Shown: positions 25,231 through 36,199 of the stretch, piece after piece | How the letters are laid out: each line of letters starts with the position of its first letter | Numbering within the stretch: the first letter of the stretch is position 1 | The notes under the pieces: model-generated | What the model was told of the DNA's origin: nothing | Database searches by the model: none | The model's input: the letters and a program-made list of their open reading frames with translations, nothing else | Made by a program: the position numbers and the translations under genes | DNA from: Dipetalonema caudispina | Taxonomy: Eukaryota; Nematoda; Chromadorea; Rhabditida; Onchocercidae | Direction of reading: 5' to 3' | Length of the DNA: 64,000 bases | NCBI GenBank assembly: GCA_013365325.1 | Contig: JABVXV010000069.1 | Coordinates: 62,001-126,000 of the forward strand

Positions 25231-27030
25231 ATGTTCCGAAGTGTCACATTTTGTATGTTGCTGCTGGTTTTCGAAGAAACAGCACATTCTACCGGAATTC
25301 GGGTATAAAAATTATTTATAAGTTTAAAAAATTCGAAAAATATGGCAATTTAATTCTTAAAATTTTCGAAAATATCCCTTTTTGTCTTCTTTCACATTAT
25401 TTCAAATATTTTCTGACTGTTTTAAACTTTTTTCAATTTCCCATTTGCGTTTTCAGCGTGAAAAGACTCTTCGAATACCATCAAAAAGTGTTTCTTATGA
25501 TAACGATAATGTCAGTGTGGACGATTTCGTAGAAGGTCAGTGCTTTCTTGGCTACTAATGCACTTCTGAAATTTAGCTGCTCCAAATTTTTGCCCTAAAA
25601 TTTAACTGTAATAAGTAACTTGAGTTAACGATCACATACGTAATTCATGGATAATAGTGAAATATATAGAGCTTTCTCAACTGCAAAAATATGCATCCTT
25701 CTGGTATTTAATTTGTAGTTACAGCATACTTAACACTTCGTTAAATGATTTCACAATTTATTTCCCTCAATTAAAATTGATTTATGCTTATTCCTAACTT
25801 ACTGCATAATTACTTATTAATTAATGTCCCTGATATTTTAAAGACAATTGCCGATTGTAGATACGGTTGAGGAAGAGCTGGGAAATTTGCCTAGAATTGA
25901 TAATGAAAGACTACAACGATATGCTTCGGTATTTTTTAAATCTCCAACTTTTTTTTTTTTTTTTTTTTTTTTTTTAGTATTTTGCATCTCAAATTTCAGC
26001 ATACTAAGCAATACTTTTTAAAATTTTCAAAATATCTGATCTGTTGAGTTAAAAAATTCACTTTTTGATGAATATTAGGGAAAATCAGATTTACATCCTA
26101 CGCCTACAATATGAGTCAAACATCAGAAAATATCATGATTTATCACATTTTACCATTAAGCCGCAAGAGAATCGCAACAAACCGAAAGTAATGGGTTTCA
26201 ATAACAAATCTCGAATGACAACACCATTCCGACATGTGGATATAATGGCAGATCTAAATGAAGAAGTAACGGAGGACAGTGATGAATCGGAAGGTAACGA
26301 TGGTGATGAATCGGAAGGTGACGATGGTGACGAATCGGGAGGTGACGACGATAGCGATAACGAAGATTTCGAAGAATCGAGTGAAGAGGAGATTCTCTCC
26401 GATAGCATGGATGAAGATAATGATAAGGGTAAATCAAACAGAAGAAAAGATAAGAAAAACAAGGTGATTATTCATTTTGATCATGTTAGAAGTCTTTGAT
26501 TTTAATCTAACTTTGTTTAATTCAGTGGAATGATCTAATTACTAAATTCTATTAATAGATTAAAATTTGACTTTATATTTGTCGGATCAATTTTCTTCAA
26601 ATATATGTATAGCTAAAGATTAGGAAAAACTGCGAAGATGATGTCGACAGTAATCATTCTTCGGATGGTGTTATCAATGTTAGTAACTACTTCATGTATG
26701 TTTCATCATTCAAGTACATAATTAGTATTATTATATTATGAATGAGGCATTTTTTTGGAGGAAGGCTAAGATATGAAGCATATTTCATTCAAAATGTTTC
26801 TCTTCAATTGAAAAATTTATCATAATTTATTAGACTTCCTTGTTAACTTCCTAAAATTTTCAATAGAAAATGAGAATTGGAATGTGACGATGAACTTGTA
26901 TTAGACGTAAATTTCTCGCATTTCATAACTTTAATTTATTTTTCAGGTTTTGGTTTGCAGTGAGTATTTTACTATGCAAACTTCTGCTCGATATTTCAGT
27001 ATAATGAGGTCTAGCTATAAAAAACTGTGA
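25231..27030 (+). CDS. Unrecognised secreted, highly acidic protein
   Basis: Exons 25231-25302, 25457-25535, 25861-25928, 26089-26463, 26619-26678 and 26947-27030 keep phase throughout and give 245 residues. The N terminus (MFRSVTFCMLLLVFEETAHS) is a signal peptide. The middle carries a long Asp/Glu/Ser run built on an 8-residue repeat (DESEGDDG-like), then a basic Lys/Arg patch (NRRKDKKNK). The final exon encodes a short tail with one Cys. I do not recognise the family. Acidic repeats of this kind occur in calcium-binding, matrix and nucleolar proteins; with a signal peptide, an extracellular or ER-lumen Ca-binding role is possible but speculative. An acceptor at 25197-25198 may receive the spliced leader. 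AATAAA follows 72 nt after the stop. The acceptors of exons 4 and 5 were chosen by phase and are less certain. Confidence 0.62.
25949..25975. repeat. Homopolymer T27 in intron 3 of the acidic protein gene
   Basis: Run of 27 T residues directly after exon 3 of the acidic secreted protein gene. It is intronic and probably length-variable. Confidence 0.9.
26281..26352 (+). repeat. Coding tandem repeat, 3 x 24 bp
   Basis: Three imperfect 24-base copies encode DESEGNDG, DESEGDDG and DESGGDDD within exon 4 of the acidic secreted protein. The period is a multiple of three, so copy-number change would keep the frame. Confidence 0.9.
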
Positions 27031-28020
27031 CCCTGATTACTTAATTTTATTGTTTATAAGTTTTAATTGTACGTCTAATTTTTTGCTGATTTTTAATTTA
27101 TAATAAAGTTTTATATAAATCCATTCTGGTCATAATTCATAGCATTATCGAAGGCTTTTAAGATTTTTCAGAAAGACTTATCAAAGAATGAATAACCTTT
27201 AGTCGAGAAAAAAAAGAAAAGTTCATCGCTCTGTAAAATCAGTTCAGTACTTCGCTTTATTTTTTTTTTTTTTTTTTATTTTAATCCTTATCATCTTACA
27301 TTATTTTAGTGCATTGCATTTGAGATAGAATAAGTTTGAGACTTTCTACAGTTATGCAAATTTGTACCACCATTGTTAGATAGGAACTATTTAAAGTTTC
27401 TGTCCGTTAACCATCCTATCATTATGGTATAAGTTGCAACCACAAAGTATCGTTTAGTTTTTCTTTCCCATAATTAATAAAACCTAGTACTTACCTTAGA
27501 AAGTGTTGTTATTATTTCAGGACAAAAGAGCTTGAAATCTGGAAAGAATGAAATTGATTTTTCCCATTACTTTATTTTCATTTTTGTTTTATGCTGTAAG
27601 CCATTAAAAAAGCTGAAAAAGTACTATAGAGTTACAGATTCTGAAACTTCCCATAAATTCCAAAACTTTATATCAAATCTCACCTAGATCTGAAGAATTT
27701 ACCGATTTTAATATAACAACAGAGGTATGGTACACTCATAGATATCACTTTTACAGTTAGTAATTAATTACATCAGAATTCTAAAATTCTATTAAAAAGT
27801 AGATTTCTAAGCTTTCGAGTTTCATATTCATTCTATTTTGCAGAAATTATTTTTGGATAAAGTTTTATTTCTACTTAACCCAAAGTAGTCATTGTTAAAT
27901 AATAGTGATTATATGGTTCATCATAGAAAAAGAAAAAAAGAAAATGAATAGTTCAAATTCATTCGATGCATTGTCTACTATGGACTGTTTTGGCTCTTTT
28001 AAAAGAAATTTCTTTTTCAT
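27031..28020. other. Intergenic, acidic protein to ABHD17-like gene
   Basis: About 1 kb. Contains the AATAAA at 27102 and several T tracts; no exon could be supported. Confidence 0.6.
27102..27107 (+). terminator. Polyadenylation signal AATAAA (acidic protein gene)
   Basis: Canonical hexamer 72 nt after the proposed stop codon; its position supports the 3' end of that gene model. Confidence 0.6.
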
Positions 28021-28022
28021 AG
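28021..28022 (+). other. Probable spliced-leader acceptor of the ABHD17-like gene
   Basis: TTTTTCATAG ends one base before the ATG at 28024. A 3' splice site this close to a start codon, with no phase-compatible upstream exon, is typical of SL trans-splicing in nematodes. It decides the start. Confidence 0.6.
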
Positions 28023-28023
28023 C

Positions 28024-31000
28024 ATGTCTGAGAGTAAATCAAGCATAAATGTTCAACTGATTCTTTCTGATACCAACGTAATCAGTAATGAGGATCAGGT
28101 TTGGTGTATGATTTTTTTTTTTTTTTTTAGTAATTAAACATAATAATTTTGAAATTTTTTAGGAAATAATTTTTCAAAATTCTTAACTTTTCCTGTTAGC
28201 AAAATGAGTTTTGAAGAATAGCACTAGGAAAAAGCAAAAATATATTTTAAAATTGGACCAAAATTAGCATGAGATTTAACAATTTAGAGAAAAGTCTGCA
28301 TTATATCATATTTCTTCTGTGTTAATTAGAAGTTAATTAAATAACTTTTAATGTATGATAAATAAGAGATAATTTAGGAGAACAATGAAAAATTAGTATT
28401 TGGACCGTTTATTCCATTATCTAAAGGTTTGCTTATGATTTTTCAATACATTCTAACACGAATACCATAAAATTCAATTTGTTCAATGAAATTCTTGCAG
28501 AATCGGATAGAATCTGTAAATGTGTTGCTAAAGAAAATCAACAAGTAAGGATGCAATGTTCGGCAGGTTGAGAATTAGAGTACTTTCAATACTGAATTCA
28601 GATCGCAAGCATTGCTCATGCATTATTAGTTATTGAAGGGTCGAAGTTTTTTCTTCTTTTTTTTTTCATTAAACTTCTTTTGACACATATATTAGTTACT
28701 ATCGTAGACTGAGGAAAAGCAAACAGATGAAATGACAGCATGGAAAAGATTATTTTATGCATTCAAATGGACAACCAAGGTGTGCTATATCCTTTGTCCA
28801 CCAATACCAAGTTTGATGATTCGAAAAGCCGCTTTTCATCCTCCGAAACATTGTCATTATTATTTTCTGATAGGTGGAAAGGTAAGTAATTCATTTAAAA
28901 GTAAATGACAAATGAAATTACAGCAGTGAATACAATTAGATAACGGAACCAAAAAGCAAAGTTAATGAAAATCAAAAAAATAAATAAATAAATAAAAGTA
29001 GTATGAAGCATTTAACGAAAAGGCCTCATTAATTATGCAAGAAATTATAAAGCACTGTTTGTTACAATTTTTGAGAACTTTGTTTTAATTTTCCATGCTT
29101 TTATCATTGCTATGCTCTCACTACGATATGTTTGATAAGTAAATAGGAAGTAGTTATTTTCAAAATTTCATGTGGAAAATTAATTAACAAATTAGTGCCT
29201 ATGTTCCCTTAGCTAGCAGTGGAGTTCGGAATAGATAAGTTAAACATCAAATATCAATGACTTCTAAGATTTCCGAAAGAAACCTTTTTCATATCCAGTA
29301 GTTCGATATTTACTTTATAAAAGCATTTCTCACCTTGATGTTATTCTTTTTAAAAACATAAAAAATATTAATTTATTAGAAGAGTGAATTTTTCAGGCTG
29401 ACAAACGTCAACATTTCCTTGATGCAAAAAGCGCTCGAGAAAGTAATAATTTAACTATTTGCTTGCCACATTTATTGTTGCCAAAATTTAAAAATTCGGA
29501 TGTTGCAGATCAGTTGCTACGAATTGAGGTTGAACAAGTTAAAAACTTTACTATTTGGAATAAATTTTTATCAAATTATCAGGAAATCTATTAAATTTTT
29601 AATAAATTTTTATCAAATTATCAGGAAATCTATTAAATTTTTAATAAATTTTTATCAAATTATCAGGAAATCTATTAAATTTTTAATAAATTTTTATCAA
29701 ATTATCAGGAAATCTATTAAATTTTTCAACATTTTCTGATACTTAAACAAAATAAACCGAAACAATAAATGATAATGTATACAATCCTGAATATCGTTAA
29801 TTACATTTATTTTATAAAGTTGTATAGAAGTGAGAAATGTCATAATGTTAAGGTTGTCATATTTTATAGTGTATGTTCTGCTTAGTTGAATTCTTCCTGA
29901 AATTATAAGGAATTCAACATTTATTCATCTTTTAAGTTAGAAAACATACACTTCTACATTTACTAATCGAAATAAACGAAAGTTATCATATCTGTTGTTT
30001 TTAAACAAAAAACTGAGCATCAAAAGAAGTCAGACTTTTCCGAAAAAAAAAACTTTTTATAAATTAAAATGAAATGTGGATATTATCAGGTGCGTTTAGT
30101 AACATCAGATAATGGAGATACACTGGTAGCGCTTTATGTTCGATGTGAGAGGTCATATCGATGCAAGAAATCGGCGCCCTATGTAATCCTTTTCGCTCAG
30201 CCGAACAGTTCAGATGTTGGATCATGCATGCTTACCGATCCTAACTTGGTATTTTCCTATTCATCGTATCTGTAGGAAAAACATTAAATTTGAGACGACG
30301 TAGTGAAGGATTCTAAATTATTGATTTGTTTTCAAACAAAATTAACTTTTTGAATTTGAATTTTGATACTTCACAGTTCTTTTATTTTTGTTTCTTAATT
30401 CTCGATGACTTATCTTAAATTCTTAATTAATTACCATTCAACGTTTCATGCTTAATTTATTGCTGAACATTTCAGGTTGATATAGCAGATTTCTTGCAAT
30501 GTGATTTAATGGCATTTGATTACAGTGGTTTTGGTTTGAGTACTGGAACTCCAACAGAAAAAAATGTTTATCAAAATATGAAAGCTGTTTATCAGTTTGT
30601 TTTGTGATAAACTAACTTTTACAGAAAATAATCATAATCGGAGATTGATTCCTATAATTATCTTTAGATTCTGTAAAAAAGTAGTTGATGGATATCAAGG
30701 AGATATAATGCTTGTCATTCCTTATGTACATAAACAGAAATGCTGAATTATCGAAATAATCAGTGCAGTGATACTGTAAAGCTATCAAAATGCTTTAATT
30801 GTGTAGAAACAAGCCACTATACTACTTGTTAATGATATTCAAATGGAATAATATCACAAAATCTTCAACTGAACTTAAAATTTATAATTTTAGCATTTTA
30901 GATATTTAATTGAAGAAATGAATGCAGAACCAAATGAAATAATCCTAATAGGATTCAGTATGGGTACTGCAGTTGCTATTCATTTGGCATCATGTGAAAA

Positions 31001-32372
31001 AGTTCCGTTAAGTTCTTTTGCAAACATTTATTATTTAAGTATATGAGAAATGTTTTCGAATTTGCTTCAACAAAAAGAAGGGAAGATGATAGATGTAACT
31101 ACTACATTCATGTCTAGAAAGAAGAGGATATGTTTTGGATTTCATCCTTCTATCGAAATCACTGAGTTCATTTTCTAATCTCATTTACGTATTCCTGGCA
31201 TAAAAAATCTTTGTGGTATAAAATAGATGTCAAAAATAGAATAACTTATGCATAGATATTTAATTATCAAAATCAACAGATGTTAGAAAACAGTAATTTA
31301 AAGATATAAAATGTACTATTACAGGTAGCAGGATTGGTTCTAATTGCCCCTTTTACATCATTGTTACGTGTTCTTGGACGAAAGCCGGATAGTAAAAGAA
31401 CTTGTTGTTTGGATCAATTCTCGAGGTTTGTTTTATATGAGCATTATGTTTGATAGCACTTATGGATATTTGCATTAACAATAACAATTAGCTTTGAGTG
31501 ATTTTATTCTCATTGCAGTGCGACCATTACAAAAATGAGAATCGAAAAAAATAAATCATATTTTTAGAAGCTTCAAATACTTATGGTCTAAATTATTGAC
31601 ATTTAACTAATGGATGGATATTTGCCATCAATCTGAGCTTATTTCAAGTAGTAATGGACAGATTTGTTTGTAACCCTTATCAGTTGATTACTGAGTCATG
31701 CATTAATTAATATGACAATCTTAATAATTCTGGACAAGATTGTTAGAGAATAAATATCTTACTTTCTTGTTAAGCGAATATTCATGTTTATCTGTTTGTC
31801 TTCAATTTGCTTGGTAAATGATATAAAAGATTATTTTTCTACAAATCTCATATGAAAGAATGTTGCTCTAATAAATTCTACAGCATTGATAAAGTATCAA
31901 AAGTACCTTGTCGTACGTTGATATGTCATGGGATGAATGATGTGATTGTTTCGATCAATCACAGTATTGTATTACAAAGTCGACTCCCAAATGCTACGAA
32001 ACCTTTTTTTCTTGATAAAGCTACTCATCAGGTAAAATACTGTCTGCATTTTTACTCGATTTCGATCCCTAAAAGTAACACTTTGTTATATTTTAGGAAA
32101 AATTAACAAGGCAAAAAACTAGAAAGATTTTAGGAAAAGTTCATCAGTTTCGAAAATTCCATTTATGTCGGAAGTATTTAGGATTTTCTAAAAGTGATTA
32201 TTTCAAGTTTGCATTTGAGTAAATTAAATATGAACGATGTATAAAGGGTATATATTGTGAACGAAAAATGTGGGATCGAGTGCAGCAGTTTTTGTTTCAT
32301 GAACTTGGTAATAGCAAAAAGTGGAATGAACCGGTGAAAACGAAACGAGCATTTGTTGATTATGGTTTTTAA
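28024..32372 (+). CDS. ABHD17-like alpha/beta hydrolase (candidate depalmitoylase)
   Basis: Eleven exons: 28024-28098, 28378-28426, 28501-28544, 28708-28881, 29397-29528, 30090-30248, 30476-30594, 30902-31001, 31325-31425, 31884-32031 and 32247-32372, giving 408 residues. Residues 1-58 form a polar extension. Then CPPIPSLMIRKAAFHPP matches the N-terminal segment of ABHD17/FAM108. The core has FDYSGFGLSTG, the nucleophile elbow GFSMGT (Ser about 270), the acid in HGMNDVIV (Asp about 337) and the His in ATHQ (about 366), a complete triad. ABHD17 enzymes remove palmitate from membrane proteins such as RAS; the C. elegans relative AHO-3 acts in sensory behaviour. This copy has fewer N-terminal cysteines for membrane palmitoylation than canonical ABHD17, so localisation may differ. 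A perfect tandem repeat lies in intron 5. Confidence 0.88.
29559..29726 (+). repeat. Perfect tandem repeat, 4 x 42 bp, in intron 5 of the ABHD17-like gene
   Basis: Four consecutive identical 42-base units beginning AATAAATTTTTATCAAATTA. The array is inside the intron that ends at 30089. Each unit contains ATTATCAGG, the same nine bases found at the true acceptor of exon 6. The array reads open in one frame but not in the frame of exon 5. Confidence 0.96.
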
Positions 32373-32662
32373 ACTTTTGATTGTGTCTATTCGGAATTTA
32401 ATAATGATTGGAAGTTGCACTGAACAGCTATTTTCTTTTTTTGAAAAAAGCCTGAGCAAGCGATATTTCCTACTTCACATTATCATCATAAATTAATTAT
32501 TTTAAATGCAGCAGTTCTATTAAAAAACAGACACGAAACAAAACTTATCTCAGATCACTTTTTTTCCACATCTGATGGCAATCAATAGAGAATGAAAAAA
32601 CAATTTTATCATATGTTAACATGCTTTATATCATTGTAGTTCTTAAAAGTTAAATATATTCA

Positions 32663-32668
32663 AATAAA
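32663..32668 (+). terminator. Polyadenylation signal AATAAA (ABHD17-like gene)
   Basis: Canonical hexamer 291 nt after the ABHD17-like stop codon and about 265 nt before the acceptor proposed for the next gene. Confidence 0.45.
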
Positions 32669-32930
32669 AAGTATTCACATTCCTCTTCTGCACAGTAATC
32701 TATTCACAGGTCTCGCTGTGCCATTAATAATTCCTTGGATATGCGGGAAATTATTTCAATTAAATATTCTATTCTTTTGATAACATTAAAAATAGCGAAG
32801 AAATTGGATGTTCGAGCCAAATTAATGAGTGAGAAATCAGATCTTGAAATCTCCCACTGATAAAAGTTCCATCAATGAGGTAAAATATTGTGATAAATGC
32901 ACAAGCGTTGTAACACAACTGATATCTATT

Positions 32931-32932
32931 AG
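32931..32932 (+). other. Probable spliced-leader acceptor of the CCCH gene
   Basis: TATCTATTAG precedes a 39-nt stretch leading to the ATG at 32972. An upstream exon at 32841-32879 would also fit in phase but contains no start codon, so trans-splicing here is preferred. Confidence 0.4.
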
Positions 32933-32971
32933 ATTGAAGAAGCAATTGATGTACGAGAAATAGCAAACAAA

Positions 32972-35551
32972 ATGAATGAAACTGTCCGACAAACAATAGT
33001 ATGTAATTTGTTTGGGATATGCGAGAATTAATAATTTTTTATGGTTGCTTTAGTGCAACCATAAAAAAATTATTGATTAACGAACCAAATAGGAAATGAC
33101 AGGATGATTTCAAATTTTGAATCAATTTTTGTTGCTAATCGTATTCTGCATTCACTCAAGTGCTTCCGGAATGTGACACACCAGTTATGAGTAAAGTTCT
33201 TGAAAGAAGTCCAAGATATGAATTATCATGTCACTCAACTGGTATAGTGGTGAATGCAAGTGGTAAAGTAAGATCGTATTTATTTCTAGAAAAAAGGGAT
33301 TATATGAATCATAAGTACAAGATTTTCTCCTATAACCTCAACTTATTGGATAGCTATTTTCATGATTACATTATAGAAACTTCAGCTACATTTTAGTCGT
33401 TGAATTTCATGATTTTTGAATTTTTCGCCCATATCAATATCAGGTGATTTTGAATTTGATGTTCAAGGGTTTCTTTAGTACCCAAAGTGAATTACTATTT
33501 ATCAGTTGACAAGTGTTAACAATGTTTCTCCTTCAATAATCTTAAGAATTAAAAGATTCTTATGGTTTCACTGATAATTTCACTAATCCACAAATTTTCA
33601 TCTTTAACTCAACTACTGTTTCAGAAAATGTTTGTAAGCAAAAAAGGGAAGATAAAATCTTAACATGGCGGCAAAGAGAATTCATTCTAAAGCGCTCTGT
33701 AGAACAATGCCCATCTGAAGAACTTAGAATTGTAACAATTTATATTAACAGTGAACAAAAGTCAGAACTGTGGACATTGAAAGTGGAGGGTTAGTTCTGT
33801 TATCATATATTACTCATTCATTTGAAATATCAATTTTAGGATATTTAAATTCACAAATATAAAATTGTCTTTACAAGATGAAATATCACTTACAGATCAC
33901 TTTAAGCTAACTTCAACCAATAAAATATGAATGCAGTGATGGAAGGAGAAGTATTAAGACAAGGGCCGTTCGATCAAGACTTTTACAACCGAGATCTGTA
34001 TATTTGGCAATGGTTTCAGTTTGTTTACCAATCACAATTGTTATTAGCTGAACGTAAACAAAAACGAAAAGCTGAAACACATAAGGTTAGCATTCTTCAA
34101 TGTTCATCACTAAGAACAAGAAATCCCAATTTTTTGAAATATGTAAATCTAATATTTAGTCAAAATTTATGGATTAAACATTCTGGAACTAATAGATGTG
34201 CACATAAATGCTCTAAAGAAATCGATTATTGAATTTCAGATATCGAATTATATTTTTAATTATATCAAGGATTTATGTGATAAATGATGCAACGATAGGA
34301 ACATAAAATTAATTACTTTACATTAATTTTTCAATGATTCTATTATCTTCTTGTGCAATTGCATTAAAAGGAAAAGTAGGTTGGGTGCCATGGCTTTTTT
34401 GTCGATGGATTAGCATAAAATGCAACAATTGTATTAAATAATTTATGTTAATTTCTTAAGCCTTCAGACAGCCAAAGCATTACTAACGAAATATGTAAAG
34501 TTTTGGCTGTGCTTCGTGGAATGACATCAGAATGTCCCCAAGTTTTCGCACACTAACGATGATGCACATTTTAGACAGTACCATGTCAAGCATGGAAAGA
34601 TACTGGTCGTTGCAATTATGGGAAACGTTGTAAATTCGCACATGGCCCAGAAGAATTACGGCCAATGCCAAAGGCAGAAGTGGTTAGAAGATTCAAAGAT
34701 ACTGTCAGAAACCAATTTTACTGAGCATTTTCCTCCAGTAAATAAGAGATTTTTATATTTCCAACGATATTTAATGATTTTACCAAAACATTTTGGGTTC
34801 GCACTTCGAAAAGTTGTAAGTTTACGGTAGTTGAAGAGGTATGGTGAAATTTTGTTATTTTTCAGAAACTTTTCAACAATCCTCGTTATCGCACTGCATT
34901 GTGTATCAAATACACTACATTTGGTTACTGTCCTTACGGTGACCAATGTCACTTCATCCATGATCCTGTACGAATAGATCTAGAAAAGTGCCTGGATTGG
35001 TTATCGGGATCTTCTCTGCCATCACCACAGTTTTCTTCGGAACAAACAAATGATTACTTGGATAATGCTTCTTCTTCCGGGTATCGATAATTTTCTCAAG
35101 AGAAAAAATCACCTTCTATGATCTTCATAGTCTTTATGATCAGGCGCCATATCAAATTTTTTGAAAACTCTCATATCATAAGATGAAACTGTCATGGCTA
35201 CCACACGTTTTAAAATGCAATGAAAGTATTTTTATGAAATAAGTGACTGGTTCTAGAGCCGAATCAGAAACCACGAACATGGAGGAGTGGAGAAGAAGGA
35301 ACCAGTTTGAGCTAACTTCGGAATCAGAATGTTTAAAGACAAAATCAGAGTCATGCCGGGAATCAGAATCTGTGTCATTGATGGAGTCAGTGCTAGAAAA
35401 TAACGTGATTGAGGCGAAGACAGCACACGACCCATTTCGGAGTAACAGAATTTGCAATGAAGAAATAGAGCTTCAACCTCTGCAATTCAATGTATTCAAT
35501 GACTTTCTCTATGTAATTAATCCCCAAAGTGTGCTTCCAAAGAAGCAGTAA
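32972..35551 (+). CDS. Tandem CCCH zinc-finger RNA-binding protein (TIS11/POS-1/MEX-5 type)
   Basis: Exons 32972-33002, 33161-33262, 33625-33789, 33937-34085, 34575-34682, 34866-35080 and 35257-35551 give 354 residues. Two CCCH fingers, each C-x8-C-x5-C-x3-H, lie at about 153-172 (CQAWKDTGRCNYGKRCKFAH) and 198-217 (CIKYTTFGYCPYGDQCHFIH). Each is preceded by a KT or RT lead-in as in TTP. Such proteins bind AU- or U-rich 3' UTR sites and control mRNA decay or translation; nematode members act in oocyte and embryo fate. The 25-residue linker between fingers is longer than the 18 of TTP. The tail after the fingers is Ser/Glu-rich. An alternative end exists: without the last splice, exon 6 runs to TAA at 35090. 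Which germline factor it corresponds to cannot be said. Confidence 0.85.
33030..33074. repeat. Inverted repeat (hairpin) in intron 1 of the CCCH gene
   Basis: Arms AATAATTTTTTATGGTTGC (33030-33048) and its complement at 33055-33074 with one extra A, around a 6-base loop. It lies within the first intron (33003-33160). Confidence 0.85.
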
Positions 35552-36199
35552 TATTATTGTTTGTATACTGTGTAGAGGAATTCCTATTTATTGTTTTTAT
35601 TTCGACCTATATTACCTTATGAATTCATCTTCCTATTGTGTATCGAAAAATATCGAAAATTTTTAATGCTCTCCTCAAGAAATTGAAACCTAAATCTTTT
35701 CAACTACAGAATTCTACCTTCCTGCAAATTGGTCACCAACAGAAATTATTTCATCTCTTGAATCAGTGTACCGGAGGAAACCGTTCAATTTGATCGTCAC
35801 AATAAATTTGGGTGACCCTATCTAGTAAAAAATGCCATATGTGATGCAGTTATTTAGGTTATGCTTTATTATGTTTACTGCTCGATGTAAAATCAAAATG
35901 ATAAAAAATATTGATTCCTCGAATGGTTTCAATTTACCACAGAGCTTCCTGCTTCGTTATGGTATAGACACTAAACACTAAATCTCCATTAGAGATGAAC
36001 AGTGTAAGAAGCACTGAATCAGAATAAAAGGAAATTTCCTTTCAGATCACAGTATAACACAAACGAAACTGCTTTAACAGTAGACTTCACGCCATACTTT
36101 ATGAAAAAACTTGTTCTTCTTTCTTTTAGCTGAACAGAAAACCGAAGTGAAAATTCATTTAAACATGAAGCAACAAAAAATTACAAACAGTAACTAATA
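35552..36199. other. Short interval between convergent CCCH and PUM3 genes
   Basis: About 650 bp shared by the 3' ends of two converging genes. An AATAAA at 35801-35806 could serve the CCCH gene. No exon seen. Confidence 0.6.

Noticed and set aside
26133..26462. Ser-rich minus-strand frame
   Set aside because: Mirror of the acidic repeat on the plus strand, where splice phases and a signal peptide support the coding strand.
29500..29739. 79-codon frame with a 14-residue repeat
   Set aside because: It is the intronic 42-bp tandem repeat read through; it is out of frame with the flanking exon and intron borders enclose it.
32841..32879. Extra upstream exon of the CCCH gene
   Set aside because: It fits in phase, but contains no ATG and competes with a simple trans-spliced start at 32933.
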